Position numbers and translations under genes: made by a program. Below the pieces are notes generated by a model that worked only from the letters and a program-made list of their open reading frames with translations, was not told the origin of the DNA and ran no database searches. Below, one piece after another: positions 54,100 to 64,000 of a stretch of 64,000 nucleotides of DNA (positions are counted from its first letter, which is position 1; each line of letters starts with the position of its first letter). Source of the DNA: Agapanthus africanus (taxonomy: Eukaryota; Streptophyta; Magnoliopsida; Asparagales; Amaryllidaceae); assembly GCA_030015575.1 (NCBI GenBank), contig JASDDO010000024.1, positions 37,596,114-37,660,113 of the forward strand. Direction: 5' to 3'.

Positions 54100-54620
54100 G
54101 GGCCTTCACCTTGACAACCGAGGAGGCCAAGGCTTCAGACGATGTTGTTTCAGCTATCATACTTGTTTATAATTTTCCCTCATTGGCATTATTCGATTCT
54201 GGTGCATCCCATTGCTTTATGTTGTCCAAATTTATTAGTGCATACTCTATCCCACCCATGACCCTATCTATCTATTGGGACACACGCACTGGGAATGTGA
54301 GAATTATATCTAGTAGTGAGTGCAAGGGTTGCTCGATTGTTATTTGTGGACGGGAGTTATTCGCGGATTTCTTGATGATTGATACTAGCAGTTATGATGT
54401 TGTCTTGGGGATTTATTTTCTTAGCATTTTCCACGCTCACATTGATTGTAAGACGAAAAAAGTGATTTTCTATATTCCCGGACATCCGGAGTTCGTATTC
54501 TTGGGAGGTAACAAATCCGTCGGGCCAGTCGAATTTAGGGCTAGGCCGACAAGTGCCGCTTTTTCGTTAATGGAAGTAATCAAGGAGGAAGCACCAGTAG
54601 TAGTTCGGGACTTCATGGAC
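54100..54620 (+). CDS. G3 aspartic protease
   Basis: The active-site motif is ALFDSGASHCFM at about 54190-54220, followed by the typical YDVVLGIYFLSIF block and HIDCKTKKVIF. It belongs to the chromovirus type, with the protease directly before RT. Confidence 0.8.
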
Positions 54621-54639
54621 ATGTTCGAATACATCTCGA

Positions 54640-55446
54640 GTTTACCGCCAAAACGAGATGTGGAGTTCGCGATTGATCTTATTCCAGGAGCAGCGCTGAT
54701 TTCAATGGCTTATTATCCGATGGCACCAGTGGAACTTGAAGAAGTAATGAGACAAGTTACCGAATTACTAGAAAAGGGCTGGATTCGCAGCAGCGGTTCA
54801 CCATGGGGAGCTCCAATTCTTCTAGTCAAGAAGAAAGACGGCTCACGGAAGAATGTGCATCGATTATCGAGAGTTAAATCGGGTGATTATTAAGAATAAA
54901 TACCCAATCCTTCGCATAGGTGAATTATTCGATCAACTCAGTGGCGCGAGAGTATTCTCGAAGTTGGATTTACGATCAGGGTATCATCAAGGTCGGGTGA
55001 AAGAAGGAGACATTTGCAAGACAGCGTTCAGAACTCGATATGGGCATTACGAGTATTTAGTGATACCATTTGGAGTTACTAATGCACCGGCGATATTTAT
55101 GGACTTGATGAACCGGATCTTTTCGCCATTTCTAGATCAGTTCGTGGTGGTATTCATTGATAATATTTTGGTCTATTCCAATAAAAAAGAAGAGCATGAA
55201 GAACACTTAAGAATTGCACTGCAGACGTTAAGACAAGAAAAGTTGTATGCTAAGATGAGCAAGTGCGAGTTTTGGCTCGAAGAAGTGAAGTTCTTAGGTC
55301 ACGTTGTATTTGGAGATGGAATTTTAGCTGACCCCGAAAAGATTGCAGCTGTTCATGATTGGCCAATTCCAAAGAATGTAGGGGAGATCGGAAGTTTCCT
55401 CGGGTTTGCTGGATATTATAGAAGGTTTGTGGAGAACTTCGCTTGA
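54640..55446 (+). pseudogene. G3 reverse transcriptase
   Basis: [75 protein letters not shown], the catalytic region [12 protein letters not shown] at about 55145-55180, and [15 protein letters not shown] are the RT and connection blocks in order. The frame is not continuous. Confidence 0.85.
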
Positions 55447-55458
55447 ATAGAAGAACCT

Positions 55459-55920
55459 TTGACCAAGCTAACACGTAAGGAGGTACTGTTCGTGTGGACT
55501 GAGAAGTGTGTGTCAGCTTTTGAAGCGCCGAAGCAAAGATTGACAATCGCTCCTATTCTAACAATGCCAGATGGTTGTGAAGGACTAGTGATTCACAGCG
55601 ACGTATTTGCGAAAGGCTTGGGAAGTGTTTTGATGCGGCATGGGAAGGTTATAGCTTATGCGTCGAGACAATTAAAAACTCATGAGAAGAACTACCCAAC
55701 TCATGACTTGGAGTTGGCAGCAGTGATTTTTTTGCTAAAGATTTGGAGGCCGTACTTATTGGGCTAAAGGGTAGAAGTGTTTACTAATCACAAGAGCCTA
55801 AAGTACGTATTCATACAAAAAGAGTTCAACATGAGGCAGTGTAGATGGTTGACTATGATCTTGATCTAAAATACCATCCAGGGAAAGTTAATGTAGTACC
55901 GGATGCTTTAAGTCGGTTTC
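55459..55920 (+). pseudogene. G3 RNase H
   Basis: Blocks are [41 protein letters not shown] and YDLDLKYHPGKVNVVPDALSR. This is the ordinary Ty3/gypsy RNase H. There is no archaeal-type RNase H after it, unlike T1 and T2. Confidence 0.8.
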
Positions 55921-56119
55921 CAGGGATACAGATGTTGACTGCACAGAAGGACATTATAACTGATCTTCAGAGATTCGAGTTGGAGATCGTACTACCAGAT
56001 TCTTCGGGACAATTGATGCTGTTACAAGTGCAGTCATCTTTAATTGATAGCATTAAGGCAGCACAATGGCACGATCCTAGACTGCAGAAATTTCGAGAAC
56101 AAGTGGAAGCGGGATTTCG

Positions 56120-56626
56120 AATAGATTTGTTGATTCATGAAGATGGCTCGTTAAGATATGGAAGTCGTTTGTGTGTACCTAAAGGAGATGTATATGAAGA
56201 AGTCATGAAAGAAGCCCATAGTTTCGCATATTCAGTACATCCGTGAGGCACGAAGATGTATAGAGATTTGCGACAACAGTTTTGGTGGGAAGGCATAAAA
56301 AGAGAGATTGCTCGCTACGTATCGAGGAGCTTGGTATTTCAGCAAGTCAAGACTGAATACCAAAAGGTAGCTGATTTGTTGCAACCACTTCCAATTCCTC
56401 CATGAAAGTGGGAACATATAACCATGGATTTCATGACCGCCTTACCACGGAGTCCAAAAGACAATAAAGCAGTTTGGGTGATTGTCGATCGACTGACCAA
56501 GGCAACTCATTTCATCCCATTTCGAGTTGGTCAGTCGATGGAGGCTTTGGCAGAGCGGTACATGCAGGATATTGTGAGATTGTATAGAGTACCAATGAGT
56601 ATCATTTCTAATCATGATACTCGGTT
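56120..56626 (+). pseudogene. G3 integrase, first part
   Basis: Zinc-finger remnants lie at about 56210-56350. The core follows: MDFMTALPRSPKDNKAVWVIVDRLTKATHFIPF at about 56424-56525, then RYMQDIVRLYRVPMSI. It is interrupted at 56627 by the solo LTR. Confidence 0.78.
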
Positions 56627-59480
56627 TGTAACAACCTTAAACTTTCTGTACAATTTTTTTTCAAAAATACAGAAAGGGGTACTTGAGCCTAAGCACAAGT
56701 TATAAGTTTGTTTTGCTTTTTGAACAGCAAGAAGGAGCTTGTAGCTCATTGGTAAGACCTTGCACTGCTGAACCAAAGCACCAGAGTTCAAATCCCACCA
56801 GCCAGATTATTTTTTAATTATTTTTCTTTTAATCTTTTTAGAAGCCCACGAGTCTACACGTGCATAACCCGTAAAACCAAGAGTCACACATAAAACAAAC
56901 GGATCCACGAGTCAAGTACAAGCGTCAGGGACACATGGCGAAGAGATGGAACCCGACTCGGCCGACTCGGCGGTTAACTATGCCGGCGCCGCCCGGTCAA
57001 CTCGGCCAGATTCCACATTTTCTTTTTTCCCTTGCACCCTTTGGCCTACCCCATAACCCCTGTATTATTTAAATTCCCTGCACATTTACAGAGCAAATTA
57101 AAACCCCCATTTAATCCATTTTTAATACAATTTTTATCACACCCTTTCACTACCCTAAAACCCTAGTTTTTCCTATAAATACCACGCCTCGAATCACCCC
57201 TTCACTCTCAAATCCCTGCCCGAACTCTCAAGAAAATTCCCAAGACTTTTTGTGTACAAGTGGAGTTAGCAAAGGGCGAAGCTCCGACGAACTTCCGACG
57301 GCAATCCGAGGAGTTTCCGATGACAAAACGACGCACCGGCAACTCCCATCTCTTCCCCTTTCTCTTCTCTAGCTAATCAACCTGTAATTCCCCCCCTCTC
57401 TTTTACTATTCTCAAAATCTTAATTCTTAAAACGTGTCGGAAGCGGAGTTATCCGGCTTCCGATTCTCTTTTCTTTCAAAATACAACATTTTCTTCATAA
57501 AAATACCTTCAACTTTTAATATATATTGTTTAATACTCATTAACTAAGATAATAGAACAAGTTTGACATTAAAATAATAATCGTAGTAAGTTTTATTCTA
57601 CTTTTACAATAAAATACCTTTATGTTTCATATCTACATATTTATACCTTTTAACCATGCTAGCTTTAGAAAACTCATGAGGTAATAACCTACCTCCTCAC
57701 AACACTCATATGTAACATAGCACGATAATCTTTGGGAACATAGTTTAGGGAAAATACGATTTTACACATAACTATCTCCGACTTATAAAAACATTTTTCT
57801 ACAAGATGTGTATTTTTAACAAATCTTTGCAATGTGCCGCTACAACCCATTTCGGGGAACCCGTTCAGGATGGTGCGAATTATCGCACATCTTCGGGCTT
57901 AGTAGTGCGAGATGCAGACCTCCGCAAGGAGCATACGGTCTCGAAAAATTTAAAATACATTTTTCTTTAGAAAATATGATTTCTATTATAAATAAAATTT
58001 ATATTTTTAATAAATAAATATATATGTAATTAATATCAAAATATCTATTTTTAGTATTTATAATATTCCACATTTCCAAAATTTAAGAAAAACATCTCAT
58101 TTACAGGAAAATACCATACAATTTCAATATTACAAATAAATACCATATATTATGAGAATTGTGTTTTATTCACTAGAAATGTCACATTGATAAAATATAC
58201 ATCTATGGAAACTCTAAAGACGATAATAAAATACTTGAAGTGTATTTTAAAAATTATACAAAATTATTTTTACGTAAAACCCCTCAAGTTATACTAAATT
58301 ACAATAAGGACCCTAGTAAACATAGGTTTAAGCGGGACCGGTCTCTTGAGCCTCAGGGAGCCGGAGATATGGGTGCTTGCCTATTTAAGGTAGACAACTT
58401 AACAAATGGTGTTATCAACACAGTAATCGTTTTTGAAAAAGACACAAATCCTGTCGTCCATGTGCAGCGGTTACCGATAACACCAAAACCTAATTCAGGA
58501 TTCAATTTCTTTTCTAATTGTCTGACTCAGGCTGAGTCTCAATATAATCAAACTGACTTGAATGAGATTCAAGTATATATAACAATTCAATATGAATCCA
58601 TATATTCAATTTGTTCAATCTATACAACTTGACTGAACCAAACCATGGATATACATTCATCTACATGATTCTCCAGTTACGTCCATTTACTGATATCATG
58701 GTTTCGGCAAGTCATCCATCAATACAATTCAAATTACAAGACAATATAATTTACAATACAATACAAATAATACAATCAAGATATCGCAGGGTTTAAGGGG
58801 TAGATTGGTACGGAAGGTGTTAGAAGTGGCACGAGACTGCAACCATTAAGACACCTAACCTGAATTCAATTGCCGTTGTTCCAGGTATTATCACAGAGCC
58901 TTGTACTCTTGATTCCATCCACCTTAGTCTCTGGTCTATTGAGACTCCTCTCGTATACACTGGCCTCTTCTGTACCAAGCTACAAACAACAACGTTAACA
59001 CTAAATACAACATTATAAAAATATAATACCACTTTAAAAGTTACATACTCTCTCTCTCTCTGTCTATTCTACTTCTCCCTTATCTTTGGGACTTACCGAG
59101 CGATTTGTTCGCTGACGACATTCTCTTTCTTCTTCTTGGAATGTCGTCAGGTGATTCGGACTTTCTGGAGACAGAGCCCAGTAGCGAGGACTTGGATCAG
59201 ATAGCCTTCGACCCAGAGCTGTAGCCACTTGTACTTATTCCATTTTCATTTCTGTTATGCCACTGTTTAGGCATTGCTTTCCATTCCATGTATTTACTTT
59301 TCAGATGTATTGTAAAAGGAATGTTAATAAATAAAGTTGATGTTCAATTATATCTATTGTCTTTGTCTCTTGTGCATTTTGCTTATATTGCTTAGATACG
59401 TTTAGCGTGTTTACTTCAGAGTAAATACGTAGCGGCCAGTCGCATCCCCTTCGCCGTACACCGGGAAGCGGGGCGTGACA
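56627..59480. mobile_element. Solo LTR in the G3 integrase
   Basis: This 2854-bp block starts tgtaacaacc and ends gcggggcgtgaca, the ends of a Tekay/Del-type LTR. It is flanked by cggtt (56622-56626) and cgatt (59481-59485), a 5-bp target duplication with one mismatch. It has no internal coding domains. The end sequence resembles the G3 LTR end (gcgggacgtgaca), but the body is different. A CT-rich tract (59047-59068) lies before a phrase with atgtcgtcaggtgattcgga. Small open frames (e.g. 58240-58632) have no coding support. Loss of the body by LTR-LTR recombination is the usual origin. Confidence 0.78.
56727..56830 (+). mobile_element. tRNA-derived SINE-like segment
   Basis: A box-like tagctcattgg (56742-56752) and B box gttcaaatccc (56786-56796) stand 33 bases apart, as in tRNA-derived Pol III promoters. 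A head aagaaggagcttg and a T-rich 3' end follow the layout of short plant SINEs. It is not a functional tRNA, since the stems do not close convincingly. The 3' end is uncertain, and no clear target duplication was found. Confidence 0.5.
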
Positions 59481-59485
59481 CGATT

Positions 59486-60164
59486 CCTATCGCACTTTTA
59501 GAAGAGTCTACAGGAAAGTTTGGGAACTCTCTTGAAATTTAGTATGGCCTATCATCCTCGGACAGATGGACAGTCTGAGAGAACGATCCAAACTCTTGAA
59601 GATATGTTGAGAGCTTGTATGTTGGACTTCAAGGGTTCGTGGGGGGATCATTTGAATTTAGTGGAGTTTTCATACAATAACAGTTTCTAAGCGACTATAC
59701 ATATGGCTCCATTCGAAACGTTGTACGGTCGTAAGTGTCGCTCGCCTATATGTTGGGACGATGTTGAAGAGAGAAGATTATTTGGATCGGAACTCATTGT
59801 GCAAATTGTGGAGAAAGTTAACTTGACTCGTGATCATATGAAGGTGGCACAAGATCGAAAGAAAAGTTGGGCTGATACTGGAAGAAGACCTTTAAAGTTT
59901 GCGGTTTATGATCTTGTGTTCTTGAAGATATCACCGACGAGGGGAGTAATCCAATTTGGTAGTCGAGACAAGCTTAGTTCTCGATTCGTGGGGCCTTTCA
60001 ATATCATTGAGTGTGTTAGAGAAGTAGTTTATCGATTGGCTATACCACCATCCTTGACGGGTGTTCATGACATGTTTCATGTATCTAAACTCCGCAGGTA
60101 TGTTCGAGATGAGACGCACATCCTTGATCACTCGGAACCGACAGCAAGAGAAAATTTAACTTAA
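59486..60164 (+). pseudogene. G3 integrase, second part
   Basis: YHPRTDGQSERTIQTLEDMLRACM is the last part of the DDE core (about 59553-59625). MAPFETLYGRKCRSPICWDDVEER and the GPFNIIECVREVVYRLAIPPSL block follow, with VHDMFHVSKLRRYV. The sequence fits directly after the part left of the solo LTR. Confidence 0.82.
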
Positions 60165-60204
60165 GCAACTGATGGCTATTGTAAATTGACGAGAAAAGAT
60201 TCTC

Positions 60205-60318
60205 AAGAATAAAATAATCTCTCTAGTGCTTATTTCATGGGGAAATCATTCACAAGGAGAATCTAATTGGGAACGTAAAGACGAGATTCGACAAAAGTTT
60301 CCACATCTCTTTTCTTAA
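60205..60318 (+). pseudogene. G3 chromodomain remnant
   Basis: Translation of about 60238-60315 gives W-NHSQGESNWER and DEIRQKFPHLF, which resemble the end of the plant chromovirus chromodomain (WRN..EEATWE..., YPHLF). Chromodomains guide integration to heterochromatin. The call is short and based on this C-terminal pattern. Confidence 0.6.
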
Positions 60319-60356
60319 ATCCGTAGTTTCTTTTCTTTACTTGTTCCGTGAATTTC

Positions 60357-60387
60357 GAGGACGAAATTCTTTTGTAGTTGGGTATAA
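60357..60387 (+). promoter_or_regulatory. G3 polypurine-type tract before the 3' LTR
   Basis: gaggacgaaattcttttgta lies immediately before the 3' LTR start and is the usual Tekay/Del phrase at this place. The pure purine run is short. Confidence 0.5.
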
Positions 60388-62551
60388 TGTAACACCCTAA
60401 TACGTTTATATAGTATAACTTGGTATTTTAAGTCTTACTTTATAATTATTTTATTTTATTCATATGGTTTGCGAGTGATGCGAAAAAGTGGTGGTGGTTA
60501 TCCAACCCGACTCGCATGTGTGGAACCTAATATGGTGCTTGATTGTATCTGTTACTTATCAGTAGTGTATATCTATATAAATCTATTATAATATATGCAT
60601 CATATATTTAAAATCATTAGATATCTACTTATAGCCTCAAGGTATGGGTAAATTATATTTTACCGACATTGCATGGCTAATCACCCCATATCTTAATTTG
60701 CTTTTATCTATTACGATTAAATCTTGAGATATCTTATAACCAAATATTTATTAAATTTTAATATATTTATTTATAGTCTTATTCTAAATCTTATTAGGGG
60801 TATATGTATTTAATATTATATTATCACATTATGGCTTAAATATTTACGTATTTGTGTTTTTCTCTAAAATATATTTTTGACGAGATTCAGGTAAAATTTA
60901 GTGTAATTTGATATTATCTGTAAAACCCTAAAACTATAATATATATGGTATTATATATATAATATTTATTTTATAAAAACACACACACACACACTCTCCC
61001 CCAGTCTCTATCTCCCCCCCCCCTCTATTCTTTTTCTTTCTCTCTCTCTGTTCTCTCTACCCAACTCCCTCGTCCCCGAGCCCTAAACCAATGCTGACAC
61101 CACCTCCGACCTCTTCCCCCCTTTTCATCATCCTCACCTTCTAAACCTCGCCATCCTCGTCGTTATCTCCCTCTTCAACCCTGAGACCTCATCCTGAGTC
61201 CTCGACCTCCATCACCGAGAATCTCCCTCCTCCTCTTCCTCGTTGATCTCGCCTCCTCATCTCCTTATCGCCGACCCAACCACCTCTCCTCCTTGCCCTA
61301 GACCGTGGCCCAGAACTCAAGCCACCAGCATCATCCCGACATCATCGTATCTTCTCTTTCTTCTCTTTTCCTTCTCTCGCCGGAGCCGATCGCCGTGACC
61401 GCCCAGTCCTCACCGACGACCACAACCCAAGTTCATCTCCAGTCACCATCTCCTAAAAACCCAGACCCCATCACCTCTCTCCTTCTTCTTCTTCTCACCG
61501 AGCTTCATCCCCGACTTCACCTTGTCTCCGGCAAACCCCGACCCATTGACATTGCTTCACCCCAAACACTGGACCAGAGTAGTCTACAGAGCACCAGCGA
61601 GCATCCCAGAGCAGTACATAGTCGCTTTTAGCCAAGATTGTGAGTACGTCGTGTTTTCAAAAGTTGCCGTCGTGCGGATATCCGTGTTTTGTCGTGATTT
61701 TATCGATCGAGACAAGTTTATAAACTTGCAACATGCTATGCCACATACACCAATACACACACACACACATATATTGTTTAGCAAATTATTAGCAATATAC
61801 AATCTTTATAGTATTAATCCGTATTTGGTAACAATTGCAAGATTATTTTACTACATGCCAGTTCATTATAGTTTCAATATAATTCCACTATAGTTCCATT
61901 ATCTTTTACCCAGACTAAAGTATATCTAGTAGCAAACGTAAAATGTTTATTATAAATAGATTTAATATATATTATAAATAATTTATCAGACTTTACAGTT
62001 TAAATAGTATGCATTAGTTAATTGTACAGTGAATTAAATAAACTGGTTACTATTATTTCGTTGAATATTTCTACTGTTTAATATAAAATAACTGACATGT
62101 GCACGATACGTTCCTTGCTATTTCCATTACTATATTGTTTACACTTGTTACCTGAATAACTATTGATGCCGAAAATATTGACTAGTTATCCTGATTGATA
62201 CCTGACTTGTTGTCTATTAGACAAGATTTGTACACGACCATTTCTGTGTTGGCATTAGATAAACATTCTATTGATACCTGATTTGAACACGAAAATCTGG
62301 GAGAAAGGGAAAATCAAGAATGTAACCAAAACATAACTCAAGAGGATATTATTATTATTTGCCGTGATTCTGGGCGTGAACAGAATAACCATTGTTTATT
62401 GTACTGTGGTCCCGTGGGAAATGAACGGGATATATTGTGCCGTGGTCCCGTAGGAAATGAACGGGATATATACTGTTGAGTTATGATAATAATTACATTA
62501 ATTGGTTTCAAATACTTTTAGGATAGATAACCTAGAAACATAAATTTTAGG
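60388..62551 (+). repeat. G3 3' LTR, truncated by the next insertion
   Basis: It starts with tgtaacaccctaatacg and follows the 5' LTR landmark by landmark up to aaattttag. At 62552 a new LTR-type sequence begins. Its (AC)n and CT-rich blocks differ from the 5' LTR. Confidence 0.82.
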
Positions 62552-64000
62552 TGTCACGACCCGAAATTACGAATCATGACCGGCACTTAGACTACGAACG
62601 TCTCAAGGCGCACGTATTCTAAGTAAGCCGAAACCCAGAAATCCAAACCAAGAGAAGTAGTAGAGAATAGGAAGAACCATATCAAATCAACCTGTATGCA
62701 ACATAATATACAATGCCTAAAGGCGAGGATCTCAACCGAAATGAAACTCAACCAGCAAGAACCCATCGAAATATAATCCGCGACTCTAAGGTCGAAAGAA
62801 TAAACATCACTGGTCTCTATCTCAAATAAGTACATGTTTTGGTTGATGGAACTTCTAGATACAACTGAAATATAATATACAATGTATAATGATGGGTAAG
62901 ATACAATAAACCCACCTACTAGCAAGTCACCAGAAGAAGATGTGCCCGCAAAGCCGTAATGAAATCCGTACGGCAACACCTGCATGAAACTGGGGCACAA
63001 TGGGGGTGAGTTGCCAACTCGTGAGTAGAAAAAGATCTACGAACAGAAAATCGCATGTATGACGCAACCTAGGTCATACGATCATAATATATATAATCAG
63101 TAATCTCTAACCATGGCTAGTGTAGATATCTAACCCAAATGTAATCCCATATGTCTGTGCCAGTGCATCAGGTGGCAATATATCATATGAATGATGTATG
63201 AATGCATGAAACAGAATGCATGTACTGAAGAAAACTGCTTTCATAATTTGTGAGATTTCTGTACTTTTAAAATGAGGTATCATGAATGAAATCAGCATAA
63301 ACAGTGCCCAGTATCGGCACAAAACATAAGTCTCAGTATCTCGATACCTCTGTATCACAATCTCTGTACCTCAATGTCTCGAAATCTCAATGTCTCAATC
63401 ACAAAATCTAGGGCGCCGTCAGTCCAGATCGGCCCCTACCATCCATCTAATGACTACGACGGTATCTTCCGGATAGCCGACGTGTCGGGTAATATCACCG
63501 GTAGGTAGTGCTCCCCTGCACAGGCTCAACGCCATCATCTGCGATCTTCTTGCCCCGGGGTACCGCACCGGGTCCACCATGTACCCGCAATCGGTCTCAT
63601 CCGCCTCCTCGATTCGGGTTTCACATGTCACTCTCAGCACCGAGAAAACACATGGTGAACGCACTGAAATATCATATCAAGGGTAACCGGGTTTTTAAAA
63701 CATTTACACAATCTCTTTGAAATACCCACGGTTCCCAAATCCAAAAATAACATAGAAACAACATATCTCAATGCGTATAATCAGGAAGCATGATGTATGT
63801 GACATATAAATAGAATGCAAGTGTAACTGTATGTCCTGCAACATGGAATAATAGTATGCACATACAAGGGTCATATCCTGATGCAATAATACTACTGTGT
63901 AGTGACATGGCAATTACCGATGAAGATGTGTGTGAACTGGCAAGTAAGTGTATGTGGAACATACGCATCATCGGTAATGGTGCTGGTGTCCTAGCAGCAT
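62552..64000. mobile_element. LTR-type sequence starting TGTCACGACCCG, runs off the window
   Basis: The junction is sharp. tgtcacgacccgaaatt is close to the reverse complement of Tekay/Del LTR ends (gggacgtgaca), so this may be an LTR in minus orientation or the start of one in plus orientation. There are short repeated phrases (tctcaatgtctcgaaatctc, 63331-63405). No coding domain was recognised in it. Confidence 0.5.

Larger units (their letters stand above)
36256..62551 (+). mobile_element. G3: chromovirus-type Ty3/gypsy retrotransposon, heavily interrupted
   Basis: The element has a split 5' LTR (36256-38549 and about 51955-52824), an initiator-Met primer site, gag, protease, RT, RNase H, integrase with a chromodomain remnant, and a 3' LTR (60388-62551) cut by a later insertion. 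LTR ends of the type TGTAACACCC...CGTGACA and a purine-rich gaggacgaaatt tract before the 3' LTR are typical of the Tekay/Del branch. The LTRs differ by roughly a tenth in the parts I compared, so it is the oldest dated element here. It is a fossil with many breaks. Confidence 0.8.

Noticed and set aside
56731-56810. A functional tRNA gene
   Set aside because: A and B boxes are present, but the acceptor and anticodon stems do not pair convincingly; a SINE fits better.
58240-58632. 130-residue frame in the solo LTR
   Set aside because: Low-complexity, AT-rich, no start context, no recognisable domain.

Overview
This window is plant nuclear DNA made almost entirely of nested LTR retrotransposons and smaller repeats. 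No independent host gene, rRNA or CRISPR array is visible. The plant assignment rests on four things. There are two Ty3/gypsy elements of the Tat type, with a second (archaeal-type) RNase H domain between the usual RNase H and integrase. There is a chromovirus, and there is a Ty1/copia element with an initiator-Met primer site. There is also an antisense gene with a plant mobile domain (PMD). The species cannot be told; an angiosperm with a large, repeat-rich genome fits. Layout: bases 1-36255 are one very long Tat element, T1 (+ strand, 5' end outside the window). It runs ORF1, gag, protease, a conserved protease-RT linker, RT, RNase H, archaeal-type RNase H and integrase (to 9423), then a repeat-rich 3' region, an antisense multi-intron PMD gene (12773-33054, - strand), and an LTR-like 3' end with a TATA box (about 33055-36255). 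Three things sit inside T1: a 361-bp hAT-type MITE with a perfect 8-bp target duplication (2078-2438), an LTR-like block with heat-shock-element-like repeats (about 13325-15110), and a second Tat element, T2 (16031-29610, - strand), with both LTRs and a 5-bp target duplication. Bases 36256-62551 belong to an older chromovirus, G3 (+ strand). Its 5' LTR is split by a large block (38550-51940) that holds an LTR-like sequence X and, inside X, a Ty1/copia array C1 (39819 to about 51226). The integrase region of G3 is split by a 2.85-kb solo LTR (56627-59480), which itself carries a tRNA-derived SINE-like segment. The G3 3' LTR is cut at 62552 by another LTR-type sequence that runs off the window. 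All LTR elements here look broken (fossils). T2 looks youngest, with LTRs about 1% different where compared; C1 is next, at about 2-3%; the G3 LTRs differ by roughly a tenth. The most interesting signals are three. First, the antisense gene carries at least eight short GT-AG introns. Second, arrays of CACGTG boxes lie upstream of TATA boxes in three different LTRs, and heat-shock-like arrays do so in a fourth. Third, the Tat polyproteins contain unnamed conserved parts: a repeated CX2HX4HX4C module, a protease-RT linker domain, and a recurring acidic FGSD motif. Percentages and ages are by-eye estimates.
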